Below are positions 1-7,134 of a stretch of DNA of 8,592 nucleotides, one piece after another. The position numbers and the translations under genes are program-made. Origin of the DNA: Candidatus Aminicenantota bacterium (GTDB lineage: Bacteria > Acidobacteriota > Aminicenantia > Aminicenantales > Aminicenantaceae); NCBI GenBank assembly GCA_016926925.1, contig JAFGNQ010000293.1:1-8592 (forward strand), written 5' to 3'. The notes beneath the pieces were generated by a model, which worked only from the letters and a program-made list of their open reading frames with translations, did no database searches and had not been told where the DNA came from. Each line of letters starts with the position of its first letter. Position 1 is the first letter of the stretch.

Positions 1-1919
1 GAACGCTCAACGTTTGGACAGCGGCTGCTCCTGATTTTTTGCCTGTGAATCTTACCGGCTTCGTTAGGAACGAGGTATTCGAGATTCCTTCTGTCCGCAT
101 CACGGACGATGGATCGATCGTTGTCTATGTCCGAGACGGAAATCCCAACAGGCAAGGCTGGGTGATCAATCCGACCAGCAACCCGGACGGTGTCGAGCAG
201 GCCATCTGGGCCATCGATGTCCGGAGCAAAAAAAGCTGGAAGGTCACATCCGGAAACGATCCGGTTCTCTCACCTGACGGAAAATGGATTCTTATCACCA
301 AAGGAGGAGCGATCTTTAGAGCCTCCCTCGAGCAACCGGCTTCTTCAGGCCAAACATCGCCTCCGAAACAGCTTTTCAAAGCCCAGGGGCAAAACGGGGA
401 TCCAAAATGGTCGCCCGACGGTCAAAAGATAGCCTTTGTCAGCCGCCGGGAGGACCACAATTTCATCGGAGTCTACGACTCTGCGAAACACAAAATTACC
501 TGGATGGCACCGGGGGTCGACCGGGACAGCAATCCCTGCTGGACTGCCGATGGCCGCCAGATTGTCTTCTTCCGAAGACCGGGAGCTCAATTCAACGAAA
601 TTCCGACATTCCGGGAAATGCCGGAAACAGCCATCTGGATAGCAGACGCCGAAACGGGTAAGGGCAGGGAACTGTGGAAGCAGGCACCCGACGAAAAGCC
701 GAGATATCACACCATACGCGAACTTTACGTAACGGCCAACGACAGAGTCCTCTTTACAGCCGAGCATGACAATTGGTATCACGTGTTCTCCCTTCCGTTT
801 TCAGGAGGGGAACCTGTCGATCTCACCCCGGGAGAAGGATTCGTCGAGCATACGGATATATCAGGAGACGGAAAAACACTCTATTTCAGCAGCAACCTGG
901 CCGACATACACGGTCGTCATATCTGGAAAGTCCCGACAGCCGGAGGGAAAGCAGCTCAACTGTCACAAGGTGCCACTATCGGCACCTATCCCGTGGCTCT
1001 TTCCACAGGCACAAAAATCGCCTTTCTGTACGCAACTGCCACCTATCCCACATCCGTCGCAGCTATATCCGTCGACGGAGGCAAGCCCGAGCTCATCGCC
1101 TCCAAAACGCCGCCGGAAGGCTTCCCCATAGATGCCCTGGTCATACCGGAACTCGTTATCGTCAAGGCCGAAGACGGCCTCGAAATTCCCTGTCAGCTTT
1201 TCCTCCCAAAAGACATAAAAGCCGGAGAAAAAAGACCGGCTGTGATCTATACCCACGGCGGACCGATCCGCCAGATGCTATTGGGCTGGCATTACATGCA
1301 TTTCTATTCCGAGGCTTACGGGATCAATCAGTATTTCGCAAACAAAGGCTATGTCGTCCTTTCGATCAACTACCGGAGCGGCATCGGATACGGACGCTCT
1401 TTCCGCAACGCAGAAAACTGCGGATGGCAGGGCGCGGCTGAGCACCAGGATTTAGTCGCGGGAGCCAAGTATCTTCAGAGTCGTCCGGATGTGGACCCCG
1501 GGCGAATCGGACTTTGGGGGTTGTCGTACGGAGGAGTCATGACCGCCATGGGGCTGGCCCGCAACTCGGACATATTCAAGGTAGGTGTGGATATGGCCGG
1601 AGTTCATGACTGGTCTCAATTCAGCCGGCGTATGGGTCGGGCACCCGAAGAAATGATAAAGACAGCCTATGAATCTTCGGCCGTAGCCAGTGTGGACACC
1701 TGGACCTCACCGGTGCTGTTCATTCACGGAGACGATGACCGCAACGTACCTTTTTCTCAAACAACGGACCTCGTGCAGAAGCTTCGGACCAAAGGGGATG
1801 TGCACATCGAGCTCTTGATTTACCCGGACGAGCCCCACGAGATTCTCGAGTATGGAAGCCGGATGGAGGCCTACAACGCCACTTTCGACTTTATAAACAA
1901 GTTTCTCAAGAAAGAATAG
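1..1919 (+). CDS. S9 family (prolyl oligopeptidase type) serine peptidase, 5' end outside window
   Basis: Serine peptidase that should cleave peptides reached through a beta-propeller gate. The reading frame is open from base 3 to the TAA-type boundary at 1919, giving 638 visible residues. It reads TLNVWTAAAPDF before the first possible start codon (TTG at 39), and this fits the family, so the gene begins outside the window and the TTG is not the start. Visible residues about 1-385 form the propeller, with PD40/WD40-like strands such as WSPDGQKIAF (near 136), WTADGRQIVFF and ISGDGKTLYF. Residues about 400-638 are the alpha/beta hydrolase domain: the oxyanion-type HGGP near 418, nucleophile Ser508 in GLSYGG, Asp579 in HGDDDRNVPF and His612 in PDEPHE. 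All three catalytic residues are present, so it is likely active. A signal peptide cannot be judged because the N-terminus is missing. Subfamily (S9B or S9C) is not resolved. Next gene on the strand is 247 bases away. Confidence 0.95.
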   Translation, partial: TLNVWTAAAPDFLPVNLTGFVRNEVFEIPSVRITDDGSIVVYVRDGNPNRQGWVINPTSNPDGVEQAIWAIDVRSKKSWKVTSGNDPVLSPDGKWILITKGGAIFRASLEQPASSGQTSPPKQLFKAQGQNGDPKWSPDGQKIAFVSRREDHNFIGVYDSAKHKITWMAPGVDRDSNPCWTADGRQIVFFRRPGAQFNEIPTFREMPETAIWIADAETGKGRELWKQAPDEKPRYHTIRELYVTANDRVLFTAEHDNWYHVFSLPFSGGEPVDLTPGEGFVEHTDISGDGKTLYFSSNLADIHGRHIWKVPTAGGKAAQLSQGATIGTYPVALSTGTKIAFLYATATYPTSVAAISVDGGKPELIASKTPPEGFPIDALVIPELVIVKAEDGLEIPCQLFLPKDIKAGEKRPAVIYTHGGPIRQMLLGWHYMHFYSEAYGINQYFANKGYVVLSINYRSGIGYGRSFRNAENCGWQGAAEHQDLVAGAKYLQSRPDVDPGRIGLWGLSYGGVMTAMGLARNSDIFKVGVDMAGVHDWSQFSRRMGRAPEEMIKTAYESSAVASVDTWTSPVLFIHGDDDRNVPFSQTTDLVQKLRTKGDVHIELLIYPDEPHEILEYGSRMEAYNATFDFINKFLKKE

Positions 1920-2166
1920 ATCTCTATTCTTCGATTACAGACGACAAAAAGAGGCATTCGAGCGACGCGCAATCCCTCCATGAGACTTATTCTCATGGGA
2001 TTCACACAAGGATTTCTTAAATTCTGAAGAAGTCCTTCCATGGGATCTGCAGAAGGCCTTAAAACGGAAATAAAGGACGCAATCGAAAAAGCTTATGGAG
2101 AGATTGAAGTGAGCCCTCGTTGCGGGCCCTACTCCAGAATAAAAACCGCGTTTAAGGAGAGACATC
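1920..2166. other. Spacer between S9 and M28 genes
   Basis: 247 bases without a gene I can support. It holds the hairpin at 1978-1998 and, at its right end, the AAGGAG ribosome binding site (2154-2159) of the M28 gene. No convincing -35/-10 pair could be picked out by eye, so I cannot say whether the M28 gene has its own promoter. A + strand reading frame from ATG 2040 crosses the spacer and runs into the M28 gene to 2264; it has no good ribosome binding site and is treated as unproven. Confidence 0.5.
1978..1998 (+). repeat. Perfect inverted repeat (hairpin) 59 bases after the S9 gene
   Basis: CCATGAGA (1978-1985) and TCTCATGG (1991-1998) are exact reverse complements separated by the 5-base loop CTTAT; one further U-G pair (1977/1999) is possible in RNA. 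It lies in the only long + strand spacer, after the S9 stop. No U-tract follows directly (GATTCACACAAGG), so it is not a textbook intrinsic terminator. It may be an mRNA 3'-end stabilising or factor-assisted termination structure, or an operator-like palindrome for the downstream M28 gene. Confidence 0.5.
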
Positions 2167-4443
2167 ATGAAGATTCGAAACCAGGGATTTTTTTTGATTT
2201 CATTTCTCATCTTTGTTCATGTATTAATGGGCCAGGACACGAAACCCTCCTCCAAGCCCCTTAGGCCGCCCAGCGCCAGGACAGGCTTGCTCTTGACGGA
2301 TGAGACGACCCTGAAGCTCATCCACCACAGCTCGGGTGACCTTGCCCACGACTATGTCAGCCAGATATCTCTATGGGACAGGAGTCAGGTGACCCCGGGC
2401 TACAGGGAGTCAGCGGAGTGGATCTTAAAAAAGGCCAACGAATTCGGACTCAAGGAAGTCCAGATTGAAAGCTTTCCTTCGGGAAGCTCCGTCCGGTATT
2501 TCGAGAATGCCACGCGAAGCCGCTGGGCTGTCACCAAGGCCGAGTTATGGCTCTTATCTCCCTTTCCGCTGAAAATCACGTCCTACGCCGAGCTTCCCAT
2601 GTCCTTAGCAGGGAACAGCGTATCCTCAGATGTGGAAACAGAACTGGTCGATATCGGCAGCGGAACCAGCGAAGCGGATTACCGCCAGGATGTGAAGGGA
2701 AAAATCGTCCTCACCTCCAACCACCCGGAAATGATCATGGAAAAGGCCGTCTATGAAAAAGGCGCAGCGGGAATCATCTCCTACTGGTCCGTTCCTTCGG
2801 TCATCGACCTCCCGAACAGGCAGCCGGGAGATTTTCCCGACCATGTCGGATGGGCGCGGCTGCCGGAGCCAACAAATGAAAAACCAGGCAGCTTCGCCTT
2901 CATGATTTCAGCCAGGAGGGCTCAGGAGTTGAAATTGATGCTGGAGACAGCAGAGGCTGATAAGCCCAGCGGCTTCGAGTTTCCATCCATGGCCTCGCCT
3001 CCGCCCGGGATTCGCAGCCGGGGGCCTGTCCGGGTAAAGGCTGCGGTGGAAACCCAGTCCGGGCCGGGAACCCTGGATGTAGTAAGCGGCATCATTCCCG
3101 GAAGCAAGTATCCCGAAGAGGAGATCGTGATCACAGCCCATCTTTGTCATTACAAACCTGGTGCGGTGGACAATGCCTCGGGGAGCGCGTCCATCCTGGA
3201 GATGGCCAGGACTCTCCTTGACCTGATTCAGAGGGGGGAGCTCCCTCCGCCGTTGAGGACGATACGATTCCTCTGGGTGCCGGAATACACGGGAACCTGG
3301 GCCTGGCTGGATAAACACCTGAAAGATTCTGTGGTGCGTATCGCGAACCTGAACTTCGACATGCCGGGACCCGACCTTACCAAGACCAACGCGGTCTTCT
3401 CCATATCGTACACGGCCGACTACGTGCCTTCCTATCTTAACGCCATGATGGAATCCATCCTGGACTTCATGAACGCGAACAACGACCAGCGCTATGCCGC
3501 CAACAAGGAATTCCAGATCATTTCCGTCAGGGGATCGAGGACACGGCTCCAGGGCCGAATGCTTCCCTTCGAGTTCGGAACGGACTATGAAGTCTTCAAC
3601 AATCTTGGCATCCCCGGCACCAACGTCATCGGCTGGCCCGACAACAACTACCACACGGATGCCGACTCTCCCGACAAGGTCGACCCGACACAGCTTCACC
3701 GGACCGTTTTCGCTGGGCTGGCCGCGGGTGTGATGATTGCCTACGCCGATCAGGGAAATGCCGCCGACATCGCCCACCTGACCCTTGTCTACGGAAAAGA
3801 GCGCATCCACCGAAGCGAGGAGGAAGCTGCGCAAATGGTACTGTGCAGTACGGCGGATGATTTTCTGGAAAGCAAAAAATGGGCCAAAAATCTCATCCGC
3901 CACGCTTATGAGAGGGAAAGGGAAGCCATTATTTCCTCAAACGTTTTTGCCCGCAGGGCTTCCGAACAGGCGGTAATCCAGCAGACGGCTCGCTTGCTGG
4001 AGGATGACCAGGAAGACTCGCTGCGCTACATAGGCGAACTGGCCGCGGCAAAATCCAAATCTCTAGGGATCCAGGATGGAGAAATTCCTCCCAGCGACGC
4101 GGAAAAAAGAGCTGCCCGGTTCATACCCGCCAGGAATGCGGGAAAGGAGCTGTTGGGGATCGCCTATGTGGCCAGTGCAATAGCTCAAGATAAGACACTG
4201 GATTTACCCTCACTCATGGAAGCGCTCGATCAAGCTTCCGTTAACATGAGAGAAAAGGGCACGGACGACCTGCGGATCTTCAGTCTCTTCGAGGCGCCCG
4301 GTTATTACGCTGACGGAAAACGGTCTCTCCTAGACATCAGAAACGCCATCGCCGCCGAATACATCCCCCTGCCCATCGAAGCGCTCGAGCTTTACTTCCG
4401 GGCGTTCGAGAAAGCGGGCGTGATGTCCTTAACTGAGAAATGA
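2167..4443 (+). CDS. Exported M28-type metallopeptidase with PA domain and unassigned C-terminal region
   Basis: Probable zinc-dependent aminopeptidase/carboxypeptidase-like exopeptidase of the M28 fold, 758 residues. The ATG is set by AAGGAG at 2154-2159, seven bases upstream. Residues 1-22 form a signal peptide (positive MKIRNQ, hydrophobic FFLISFLIFVHVLMG) with likely cleavage before Gln23, so it acts outside the cytoplasm. Residues about 150-260 resemble a PA (protease-associated) insert (VKGKIVLTSN, EKGAAGIISYW). The metallopeptidase core, about 300-525, shows HLCHYKPGAVDNASG (His325, bridging Asp335), PEYTG (Glu373), NLNFDMPG (Asp398) and NYHTDADSPD (His496). Canonical M28 has HxD and EE; here they read HLCH and EY, which resembles the DUF4910-like branch. 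Residues about 530-758 are mostly helical-looking, and the last ~45 may be a small winged-helix-like module. Substrate is unknown. It follows the S9 peptidase on the same strand and converges on the M1 gene. Confidence 0.9.
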   Translation: MKIRNQGFFLISFLIFVHVLMGQDTKPSSKPLRPPSARTGLLLTDETTLKLIHHSSGDLAHDYVSQISLWDRSQVTPGYRESAEWILKKANEFGLKEVQIESFPSGSSVRYFENATRSRWAVTKAELWLLSPFPLKITSYAELPMSLAGNSVSSDVETELVDIGSGTSEADYRQDVKGKIVLTSNHPEMIMEKAVYEKGAAGIISYWSVPSVIDLPNRQPGDFPDHVGWARLPEPTNEKPGSFAFMISARRAQELKLMLETAEADKPSGFEFPSMASPPPGIRSRGPVRVKAAVETQSGPGTLDVVSGIIPGSKYPEEEIVITAHLCHYKPGAVDNASGSASILEMARTLLDLIQRGELPPPLRTIRFLWVPEYTGTWAWLDKHLKDSVVRIANLNFDMPGPDLTKTNAVFSISYTADYVPSYLNAMMESILDFMNANNDQRYAANKEFQIISVRGSRTRLQGRMLPFEFGTDYEVFNNLGIPGTNVIGWPDNNYHTDADSPDKVDPTQLHRTVFAGLAAGVMIAYADQGNAADIAHLTLVYGKERIHRSEEEAAQMVLCSTADDFLESKKWAKNLIRHAYEREREAIISSNVFARRASEQAVIQQTARLLEDDQEDSLRYIGELAAAKSKSLGIQDGEIPPSDAEKRAARFIPARNAGKELLGIAYVASAIAQDKTLDLPSLMEALDQASVNMREKGTDDLRIFSLFEAPGYYADGKRSLLDIRNAIAAEYIPLPIEALELYFRAFEKAGVMSLTEK

Positions 4444-4483
4444 AGCCAAGATCCAGGCTGTGGCTTGTATGTTTATCTTTTTC
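4443..4483 (+). terminator. Weak candidate terminator after the M28 gene
   Basis: AAGCCA (4443-4448, overlapping the stop codon) can pair with TGGCTT (4461-4466) across a 12-base loop, and is followed by T-rich sequence (GTATGTTTATCTTTTT). The stem is short and the loop long, so this is only a possible intrinsic terminator for the + strand transcript. Confidence 0.2.
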
Positions 4484-4491
4484 CTGCAATT

Positions 4492-4611
4492 TTACTCGCC
4501 GTACATTTCGGTGATAAGCCTCCGGAGGGTAGCGGCTTCAACATCGGTTAGAGAGCCGATTTTCGAACCCAGACGGATTTTAATGATAGTCCTGATCTTC
4601 AAGATCAGACT
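4492..4611 (-). pseudogene. C-terminal remnant of a PemK/MazF-like toxin gene (probable)
   Basis: On the minus strand, directly behind and slightly overlapping the M1 stop codon but in a different frame, 39 sense codons run to a TAA at 4494-4492. The peptide contains IRTIIKIRLGSKIGSL followed by an amphipathic helix-like TDVEAATLRRLITEMYGE. This matches the usual C-terminal pattern of PemK/MazF endoribonuclease toxins as I know it: an 'IRT-x-x-K-x-RL' strand, 'K-(I/L)-G-x-L', then a closing helix ending near a Gly. The rest of a MazF fold (about 70 N-terminal residues) is absent, because upstream sequence in this frame is the M1 gene read out of frame. No start codon or ribosome binding site belongs to it, and no antitoxin gene is beside it. 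I infer a deleted toxin gene whose tail was left behind M1. The assignment rests on pattern recognition of a short segment, so chance similarity remains possible. Confidence 0.4.
4592..4608. repeat. Inverted repeat across the M1 stop codon
   Basis: CTGATCTT (4592-4599) and AAGATCAG (4601-4608) are exact reverse complements with a single base between them, which in RNA would fold as a six-pair stem with a five-base loop. It covers the M1 stop (4607-4605) and the start of the toxin-like remnant. Neither strand has a T-tract after it, so I do not call it an intrinsic terminator. It could mark a junction where the remnant was joined, or be chance. Confidence 0.4.
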
Positions 4612-7103
4612 CGCAGGCGCAGCTTCAGGTTGACTTCGAGCATTTCCAGGGCCATATCCATGGTTCCCCGGAGATGTTTCTGATAGGATGAGAATCCCTC
4701 GGGAGCATAGGAGGAAAAGTACTTTTTAACCTCATCCTCTGCGAACAACCCACCGATCGATATGACACCGATCAGAATCCGCTCTAAATAGATGGGCGGA
4801 AGCTTCTCCAACCGATTTCTGTTCCGGCTGAACATAGTCCACAGATCGGCAGACAGGGCAGGATTTCCGGTCATTACAGAGAGGGGAACGTATTTGAGCG
4901 CCGGCGGCATCTCGTCCAGAGCGAAGTCCACGGATTTTTGCATATTCTTCAACGAGACACAACCGAAGGATGCAGCCAGGGTCATACGCTCCTGCTCGCT
5001 ATCGGTAGCCTTGAAACGCCGGATCAATTCAGGCAAAGAACCATCGTCGGAGAAGGCCGCCACTCTCTGAACAGAGTCGGCGATGTCGGCATGAATATCA
5101 ATTCCGTCATTTATCAGCACTTGGAATTTCCCGAGGGAAAAATCAAAAATCCTGCGGCTTCCGAACTGGGCTGCGCTCCACAGCGCACTGCTTCTCAAGC
5201 TTGAAATAGAGAGTTCTTCCTCGGATGACGGATCATATCCGATCCCTTCCAAAATTCTTTCCGTGAAGGCCCTGCCAATCTTTTTGATTTCCCCGCGTGC
5301 GTCTTCTTCCAAAATCAGATTCAGAAGAGAAAGATTTTTGATTATTCCCCGAAGGGCAAGATGATGATCCTCCTCTCTGAAATGCTTTTCTATAAAATCC
5401 AGGTAGTAAGAGAGCTTGAAATCTCCTCTCCTGACGAATGCGAAGAGGTCCTCTTGGAGCCCGAAGCGGTCGCATCCGGAAATTTTTTTGTCGGAGATGA
5501 GCCCGCCTAAACGTTCCCATTCTGCGAGTTCATATTTAACTCTGTAAAATCCGGTTTGTTCATGATTAAGCTTAAAGGACACAGTCTCCTGCGGCAACTC
5601 AAGCTCTTCTTCCTTTTCGGAGATAAGCCTTTTCATGACGTTCATTTGGCCTGAATCGTTCAACGTTAATACGGTCAGAGGGATGTGCCATTTCTCTTCA
5701 TGGATTCCACGATTCAAATAAGTGAATCTTTCCTGTTTTATCAGGAGCGTATGCCTCTTTTTTTGGACCTCGATCATGGGATGACCCGGCTGCGTCACCC
5801 AGCCGGTCATCATATCGACGACCTCTTCATCCGGTGCCGTACGGCTGAAAGCCTCCCAGAGGTCGGAGCTTACCGCCGTTGCGTACGCATGTCTTACGAA
5901 ATAATCTTTTAGCGCCGGCTTGACACAGCCGCCCAGAAAGGAGATGGCCATCCTCATGACGGAGCCTCCCTTGTCGTAGATGATGGGTGCCGTACTGGCG
6001 GTGATTTTTGCTTCTTCTCCTAGCTCGACAGGCACTGTCTTGTGTAAAGAGTCGCGGCCCAAAGCGCTGGAGGTGGTCTCCAGGAGAAAAGTCTCCATGG
6101 TCGCCCAGTCCGGGTAGATCGTGTCTACGACAAATTCACCGTAAAACGTGGCAAAACTCTCGTTCAGCCAGAGGTACTTCCAGTGAGCAGGGCTGACGAG
6201 GTCTCCGAACCACTGATGGACAATCTCATGAGCGATGACCGTGAAGAGACGTTTCCTCGTCGTGCGCGAGGTGATACCCGGGTATACGAGGAGTAGGTTT
6301 TCTCGGAATGTCATGGCTCCCCAGTTTTCCATGGCACCAAAAGCAAAATCCGGAATTGCGATTAAGTCCAGCTTTGGCAGGGGATAGGCCGTCGCAAAAT
6401 GCTCTTCGAAAAAATCGACGCATTTGCGAGCGAACTGCAAACCTTCCCGGGCCAAATCTATCTTTCCCGGCGTTGTGATCGCCCTGAGAAGTACCCTGTT
6501 CCGATCCTCCATAATTTCAAATTCACCCACTCCGAAAAAGAGTAGATAGGTGGACATGACCGGGGTCCTCTCGAACCGCACGAGCTTCTTGTTGCCTGAA
6601 AGCCGCTGCTCCTCCGCAATGGGCATGTTGGACAGGCCGACAAGATCCGCGTCGATGAGGAATTCCACATCGAAGGTAGCCTTCCTATCCGGACGATCCA
6701 GACAAGGAAAAGCCTTCCTGGCTTCGGTTTCTTCGAATTGCGTCACGGCTATGAATTTCTCTTTGCCGTCGCTGTCAACGTACCGACTGCGGTAGAAACC
6801 CAGCATGGTATCGTTTATTTTTCCTTCGTAATCGATGCTCAATTGAATGGCACCCTGAAATTCTCTGGGAAGAATTATGCGGAATGTTTGGTTCTCCTCA
6901 TCGGGTGGTGAAAAGAGGGCCTTTTCAAAGGAGCCGTCGAGCCGAATCCGGCAGTCCTTGATCCCCAAATCAACGGCATGAAGAACGATCTCTTTGACTC
7001 TCTCCTTAGCTTCGAGAGCGATTTCAGTTTTACCTTTGAAGACAAAGGCTTTTAAATCCGGCTCGAAATGCAGTTTGTAATGGCGTGGCACGATATTTTC
7101 CAT
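4605..7103 (-). CDS. M1 family zinc aminopeptidase (gluzincin)
   Basis: Zinc aminopeptidase that removes N-terminal residues from peptides; 832 residues, normal for the family. GAGGAG (complement of 7111-7116) lies seven bases before the ATG. There is no signal peptide (MENIVPRHYKLHFEPDL begins the N-terminal beta domain at once), so it should be cytosolic. Diagnostic motifs are complete: GAMEN at 256-260 (substrate N-terminus recognition), HEIVH at 292-296 with Glu293 catalytic, third zinc ligand Glu315 in WLNESFA exactly 18 residues after the second His, and the transition-state Tyr376 in IIYDKGG. WVTQPGHPMIEV near 440 and an ERAP1_C-like helical C-terminal half (about 530-832) complete the architecture. 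It is the last gene of the minus-strand row, 31 bases after the epimerase, suggesting co-transcription. It probably finishes peptides made by other peptidases; substrate specificity cannot be read from the sequence. Confidence 0.95.
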   Translation of the reverse strand: MENIVPRHYKLHFEPDLKAFVFKGKTEIALEAKERVKEIVLHAVDLGIKDCRIRLDGSFEKALFSPPDEENQTFRIILPREFQGAIQLSIDYEGKINDTMLGFYRSRYVDSDGKEKFIAVTQFEETEARKAFPCLDRPDRKATFDVEFLIDADLVGLSNMPIAEEQRLSGNKKLVRFERTPVMSTYLLFFGVGEFEIMEDRNRVLLRAITTPGKIDLAREGLQFARKCVDFFEEHFATAYPLPKLDLIAIPDFAFGAMENWGAMTFRENLLLVYPGITSRTTRKRLFTVIAHEIVHQWFGDLVSPAHWKYLWLNESFATFYGEFVVDTIYPDWATMETFLLETTSSALGRDSLHKTVPVELGEEAKITASTAPIIYDKGGSVMRMAISFLGGCVKPALKDYFVRHAYATAVSSDLWEAFSRTAPDEEVVDMMTGWVTQPGHPMIEVQKKRHTLLIKQERFTYLNRGIHEEKWHIPLTVLTLNDSGQMNVMKRLISEKEEELELPQETVSFKLNHEQTGFYRVKYELAEWERLGGLISDKKISGCDRFGLQEDLFAFVRRGDFKLSYYLDFIEKHFREEDHHLALRGIIKNLSLLNLILEEDARGEIKKIGRAFTERILEGIGYDPSSEEELSISSLRSSALWSAAQFGSRRIFDFSLGKFQVLINDGIDIHADIADSVQRVAAFSDDGSLPELIRRFKATDSEQERMTLAASFGCVSLKNMQKSVDFALDEMPPALKYVPLSVMTGNPALSADLWTMFSRNRNRLEKLPPIYLERILIGVISIGGLFAEDEVKKYFSSYAPEGFSSYQKHLRGTMDMALEMLEVNLKLRLRV

Positions 7104-7134
7104 TTACTTGCTCCTCTATCGGGGCCTTGATATT

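Noticed and set aside
39..41. TTG as the start of the S9 gene
   Set aside because: The frame stays open to the left edge and the upstream residues (NVWTAAAPDF) fit the family, so the gene simply enters from outside.
345..782. Minus-strand open frame of 145 codons opposite the S9 propeller
   Set aside because: No recognisable domain or ribosome binding site, and fully covered by a well-supported gene.
773..1441. Plus-strand open frame of 222 codons inside the S9 gene
   Set aside because: Arg/Ser/His-rich out-of-frame product overlapping the propeller and hydrolase domain; a shadow of the real frame.
1935..2210. Minus-strand open frame of 91 codons across the S9-M28 spacer
   Set aside because: It overlaps the M28 ribosome binding site and signal peptide, no family features are visible, and its composition is not protein-like (Ser/Phe/Arg/Cys mix).
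2908..3903. Minus-strand open frame of 331 codons inside the M28 gene
   Set aside because: It lies entirely opposite a gene with clear metal-site motifs. Its product is low-complexity Gly/Val/Arg-rich with no recognisable domain, as expected for the antisense of a GC-biased coding frame.
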